From positions 1 to 9,449 of the forward strand of contig JAGBXL010000145.1 in assembly GCA_017629325.1 (NCBI GenBank): 9,449 nt of DNA, written 5' to 3'. Shown one piece after another: positions 6,455 to 9,449 of this stretch (position 1 is its first letter; each line of letters opens with the position of its first letter). Below the pieces are notes generated by a model. The model saw only the letters and a list, made by a program, of their open reading frames with translations. It was not told the origin of the DNA and did no database searches. A program made the position numbers and the translations under genes. This stretch comes from Clostridia bacterium. GTDB taxonomy: Bacteria; Bacillota; Clostridia; UMGS1810.

Positions 6455-8890
6455 ATGAATAATAAATTGTCAGACAGTAACTTCCGCGAAGAAGAACTGT
6501 TCAGGCGTTTTCTTGAAAAAGAAAAAAATCATAAAGATATAAGTATATTTGATGAGGATTTTGATGAGGCAGAAATTATTGAAGAGGGCATTTTGTTAAA
6601 TGATGATGTTATAAAAGATAATTCTTTAAAATCATATAAAATCAAAGAAAACTATAATGGTTTTTGGGGCAAAATAAAATTTGCTTTTGATTTTGTAACT
6701 AGTAAAGATAATATCAGAAGGGCATCTGTTTTTTTAGTTTGTGCCTTTTTGATTTTAACTTTTGCAGTAAATCTTTTAACTCCGTCAAAAGCAGTTTCCG
6801 AAATGGAAAACCGTGCTCTTTCGCAGTTTCCAAGGCTATCGTTTTCTTCGCTTGCCGATGGCAGCTTTGGCAAAAATTTTGAAAACTATATTTCCGACCA
6901 GTTCTTTGGCAGAAATTATTTTGTTTCAGCCAAACGAAAAGCCGAAACCCTTATAGGCAAAAAAGAAAACCATGGCATTTTAATGGGGAAAGACGGCTAC
7001 CTTATAGAAAATTCGGCAGATTTAACCCGAAAAAACATTGAATCAAATTTAAAAGCCATAGAAAACTTAGCATCTGTTGGCAGATACGACATAACATTTT
7101 CAGTTGTTCCCACAGCATACGAGGTTATGAAAAATAAACTTCCCATAAATTCGTATTCAAATGTATATGGCGAAATTTATTCAAAGATAAAAGCAAATAT
7201 TAAATCTAAAAATATTAAAATTGCAGATGCCTCAAAGATTCTTAAAGATAAAAATGACGAAGAACTTTATTACCGCACCGACCACCACCAGACAGCCCTT
7301 GGAAGCTACTGGCTCTATAATGAACTCGGCTCAAAGCTTGGCTATGAACCCATCGGTCTTGAGCGTTTCACAAAAGAAAAGGTAGCAGACAAGTTTTGGG
7401 GCACAACCTGGTCTAATTCGGGCTTTGCACCGTCAAAAGCCGATACGGTATATAAATATACTGCCGACACCCACTATTTAAGCACCGTTAGTTTTCCAAT
7501 GGAAAATAAAAGTATGGATACTCTCTATAACGAGGAAATGCTTAAAACCAAAGATAAATATTCGTATTATTTAGACGGAAACCACAGCATAACCGAAATA
7601 AAAAGCACCTGTCCCACAGGCAGAAGATTAGCAATTATAAAGGATTCTTATGCTCATAGCCTTGTGCCTTTTTTAACAAATCATTTCACCAGAATATATA
7701 TGATAGACCTTCGCTATTATAACGGCGATGTGTTTGAATATCTATATAATTCAAATGTAAAAGATGTTCTTGTTTTATATAATCAGAATACCTTTATGAC
7801 CGATACCAACCTTTCAAAAATTTCAACCTTTGCCAAAACCTCTGCCTATAACAGTGTTCCCGATATAAACTATGGCATTGTTCCAGAGCTTCCAGTGGTA
7901 GATGACAGCTACTTTGACGATGCGGTTTTTGTTGGCGATTCTCTCACCATGGGTATTTCATATTTTGCAGGCTTTAATTCAGAATTCTTGTCTATTGCAG
8001 GTCTTTCAACAAAATCTCTTAAAAGTGAGCCTTTGGCAAACGGAAAAACAGTTTACCAGACCATAGCCGATATGGATAGACTAAATAAGCTCTATATTAT
8101 GCTTGGCACTAACGAAATGGCTTATGAAAAACCATGGGAATTTATTGCCCGTTACAGTGAGTTTATCGATTATGTAAGGGGTTATTTCCCAAATGTTTTA
8201 ATATACATTCAGTCTATAATGCCCGTAAGTGAAAAACGTAGCCAGAATTCAGGAATAAAAAATTATATGGTAACAGACCATAACATATATCTTAAAAACT
8301 TAGCAACAGAAAAACAGTGCTACTATATAGACGTTAATTCCCATTTTGCAGGGGAAGACGGCTACCTTCCCGCAGAGGCAGGGGGCGACGGAATTCACCT
8401 AAGCCCGCAGAACTATCGCAAAATGGCAGAGTATCTAAAAAGCCACGCGGTAGACATTTTAGGTGTTAAAAAAATAGGTACCCAAAAAGAATCGCCATTT
8501 AAGGGTGGTAAATACAATGCAAGCCTTATAGGCGGAGAAATACTTTCAAAGCCAATATTTACCGATAATCTTGCAAGAGTAAGCGATGCGCTTATCGTTT
8601 CAAACTATCAAATAAATGGCAAATTAGCAAAATCTGCAGCACTCTTTATAAGCGGCGGTTCAACTGCAGAAGAGGTTGCCATCTTTGAGGCAACATCTAA
8701 AAAAAGTGCCGAAAAAATTAAAAAGCTTATGAAACAAAGGGTAGAAAACAAAAAGAAAGATTTTGAAAATTATCTGCCCGAAGAAATGCCCAAACTGAAT
8801 AATCCTTTAATAGTTCAAAAAGGAAATGTGGTTATTCTTGTTATATCTGATAAGGCAGAGAAAGAAACCATACTAAGCTGTATAAAATAA
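6455..8890 (+). CDS. Membrane-anchored DHHW / SGNH-hydrolase / DUF4358-like fusion protein
   Basis: This 811-residue protein appears to join three extracytoplasmic modules behind one anchor. Residues 1-88 are a charged, acidic cytoplasmic tail, and 91-108 are a membrane helix with no lipobox. Module 1 (about 112-470) is DHHW/AlgX-AlgJ-like: it begins SEMENRALSQFPRLS, has YYRTDHHQT (D276, H278) with W286, and a nucleophile-like IIKDSYAHS (S398). Module 2 (about 488-670) is an SGNH/GDSL esterase fold: GDSLTMG (S496), G516, LGTNE (N553) and DGIHLS (D645, H648), so all four blocks are present. Module 3 (about 688-811) resembles DUF4358, with the typical KKKDFENYLPEE stretch (767-777) and a final hydrophobic strand; its function is unknown. 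ATG 6455 follows GGAGGT (6441-6446) by eight bases. Paired with the upstream MBOAT gene, it probably transfers or removes acetyl groups on a surface polymer. The frame is continuous throughout. Confidence 0.88.
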   Translation: MNNKLSDSNFREEELFRRFLEKEKNHKDISIFDEDFDEAEIIEEGILLNDDVIKDNSLKSYKIKENYNGFWGKIKFAFDFVTSKDNIRRASVFLVCAFLILTFAVNLLTPSKAVSEMENRALSQFPRLSFSSLADGSFGKNFENYISDQFFGRNYFVSAKRKAETLIGKKENHGILMGKDGYLIENSADLTRKNIESNLKAIENLASVGRYDITFSVVPTAYEVMKNKLPINSYSNVYGEIYSKIKANIKSKNIKIADASKILKDKNDEELYYRTDHHQTALGSYWLYNELGSKLGYEPIGLERFTKEKVADKFWGTTWSNSGFAPSKADTVYKYTADTHYLSTVSFPMENKSMDTLYNEEMLKTKDKYSYYLDGNHSITEIKSTCPTGRRLAIIKDSYAHSLVPFLTNHFTRIYMIDLRYYNGDVFEYLYNSNVKDVLVLYNQNTFMTDTNLSKISTFAKTSAYNSVPDINYGIVPELPVVDDSYFDDAVFVGDSLTMGISYFAGFNSEFLSIAGLSTKSLKSEPLANGKTVYQTIADMDRLNKLYIMLGTNEMAYEKPWEFIARYSEFIDYVRGYFPNVLIYIQSIMPVSEKRSQNSGIKNYMVTDHNIYLKNLATEKQCYYIDVNSHFAGEDGYLPAEAGGDGIHLSPQNYRKMAEYLKSHAVDILGVKKIGTQKESPFKGGKYNASLIGGEILSKPIFTDNLARVSDALIVSNYQINGKLAKSAALFISGGSTAEEVAIFEATSKKSAEKIKKLMKQRVENKKKDFENYLPEEMPKLNNPLIVQKGNVVILVISDKAEKETILSCIK

Positions 8891-8897
8891 ACGCATA

Positions 8898-8940
8898 AAA
8901 ACCGCTTTTATCTATTTTGGTAAAAGCGGTTTTGGTGTTT
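8898..8940 (+). terminator. Rho-independent terminator closing the MBOAT operon
   Basis: AAAACCGCTTTTA (8898-8910) pairs perfectly over 13 bases with TAAAAGCGGTTTT (8921-8933) across a ten-base loop, followed by GGTGTTT. It begins eight bases after the stop codon of the fusion gene. Confidence 0.9.
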
Positions 8941-8947
8941 ATATCTA

Positions 8948-8976
8948 TTGACTTTTGTTGGCATATTTAGTATAAT
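8948..8976 (+). promoter_or_regulatory. Near-consensus sigma-A promoter of hisS
   Basis: TTGACT (8948-8953) and TATAAT (8971-8976) are exactly 17 bases apart. The transcript should start near 8983, giving a leader of about 90 bases. The leader contains no T-box core, so the usual tRNA-sensing control of synthetase genes is not seen. Confidence 0.85.
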
Positions 8977-9071
8977 GATAAATGTATTTCTATGCTATTT
9001 TGCCCAGTTTGTAAATATAGCTTATTATTATTAAAAACAATGCATTATATAAATTTAAGAAGGTGAAGTAA

Positions 9072-9449
9072 ATGCTTACAAAAGCACCAAAAGGAACAAT
9101 GGATATATTACCGGATATTTCATATAAATGGCAGTATATTGAAAAAGAAATTCAAAAAATTTGTAAGGAGTTTGGCGTAAAAGAAGTCCGCACTCCCGTG
9201 TTTGAACACACAGAGCTTTTTCAGCGAGGAGTGGGTGATACCACCGATGTTGTTGAAAAAGAAATGTACACCTTTAATGATAAAGGCGACCGCAGCATAA
9301 CTCTTCGACCCGAAGGAACAGCAAGTGCTGTAAGAAGCTTTATTGAGCATGGAATGTTCAATAATCCTCAGCCTACCAAGCTTTTTTATAACATAAGTGC
9401 CTATCGCTATGAAAAGCCGCAGGCGGGAAGATACAGAGAGTTTCATCAG
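9072..9449 (+). CDS. hisS: Histidyl-tRNA synthetase, N-terminal part (cut by window end)
   Basis: HisS charges tRNA-His with histidine in the cytoplasm and is a class II aminoacyl-tRNA synthetase. The visible 126 residues match its N-terminal catalytic core. They begin with KAPKGTMDILP (4-14). Motif 1 is around KEVRTPVFEHTELFQRGVGD (37-56), with DVVEKEMYTF following. TLRPEGTASAVR (77-88) is the ATP/histidine pocket loop, and motif 2 is YRYEKPQAGRYREFHQ (111-126). The family is usually about 420 residues, so roughly two thirds lie beyond the window. ATG 9072 is supported by AAGGTGA (9060-9066), five bases upstream, and by the family N-terminus. It starts a new transcription unit after the preceding terminator. 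Confidence 0.96.
   Translation, partial: MLTKAPKGTMDILPDISYKWQYIEKEIQKICKEFGVKEVRTPVFEHTELFQRGVGDTTDVVEKEMYTFNDKGDRSITLRPEGTASAVRSFIEHGMFNNPQPTKLFYNISAYRYEKPQAGRYREFHQ

Noticed and set aside
8994..9021. GCTATTT / AAATATAGC hairpin in the hisS leader
   Set aside because: Short, bulged and A/T-rich; nothing links it to a known regulatory RNA.
8983..9071. T-box riboswitch before hisS
   Set aside because: The leader is only about 90 bases, lacks the conserved T-box core and has no terminator hairpin before the start codon.
9120..9446. Minus-strand open frame at the right edge
   Set aside because: It lies opposite the unmistakable hisS reading frame.

Overview
The window is AT-rich and reads like the chromosome of a low-GC, endospore-forming member of the Clostridia. 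It has a complete spoIIE-type gene, the non-mevalonate isoprenoid gene ispE, strong Shine-Dalgarno sites and sigma-A promoters with TATAAT boxes. I see no phage, insertion sequence, CRISPR array, tRNA or rRNA.

Layout, left to right. Positions 1-81 hold the last 26 codons of an unidentified plus-strand gene. It converges on a minus-strand EamA-type membrane transporter (108-965). The two genes share a perfect 24+24 nt palindrome that acts as a bidirectional terminator and contains both stop codons. A divergent intergenic region (966-1224) carries a sigma-A promoter for the transporter and a Spo0A-style promoter for spoIIE. spoIIE (1225-3570) is followed by a gene for a small single-span membrane protein (3626-3865), which has a possible forespore-sigma-type promoter. 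Next comes ispE (3944-4786) with its own extended -10 promoter and a strong terminator.

Positions 4867-8933 look like a self-contained two-gene operon: one promoter, an MBOAT acyltransferase (4956-6401), a large membrane-anchored extracellular protein (6455-8890) and a terminator. The second protein combines three modules that I recognise by motif: an AlgX/AlgJ-like DHHW domain, an SGNH/GDSL hydrolase domain and a DUF4358-like domain. By analogy with alginate and cellulose O-acetylation systems, the MBOAT protein would pass acyl groups across the membrane. The fused protein would place them on, or remove them from, a surface polysaccharide. This compact fused acetylation system is the most interesting part of the window.

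The window ends inside hisS (from 9072), which has a near-consensus promoter and a short leader without a T-box. The functions of the first fragment and of the 79-residue protein are unknown.
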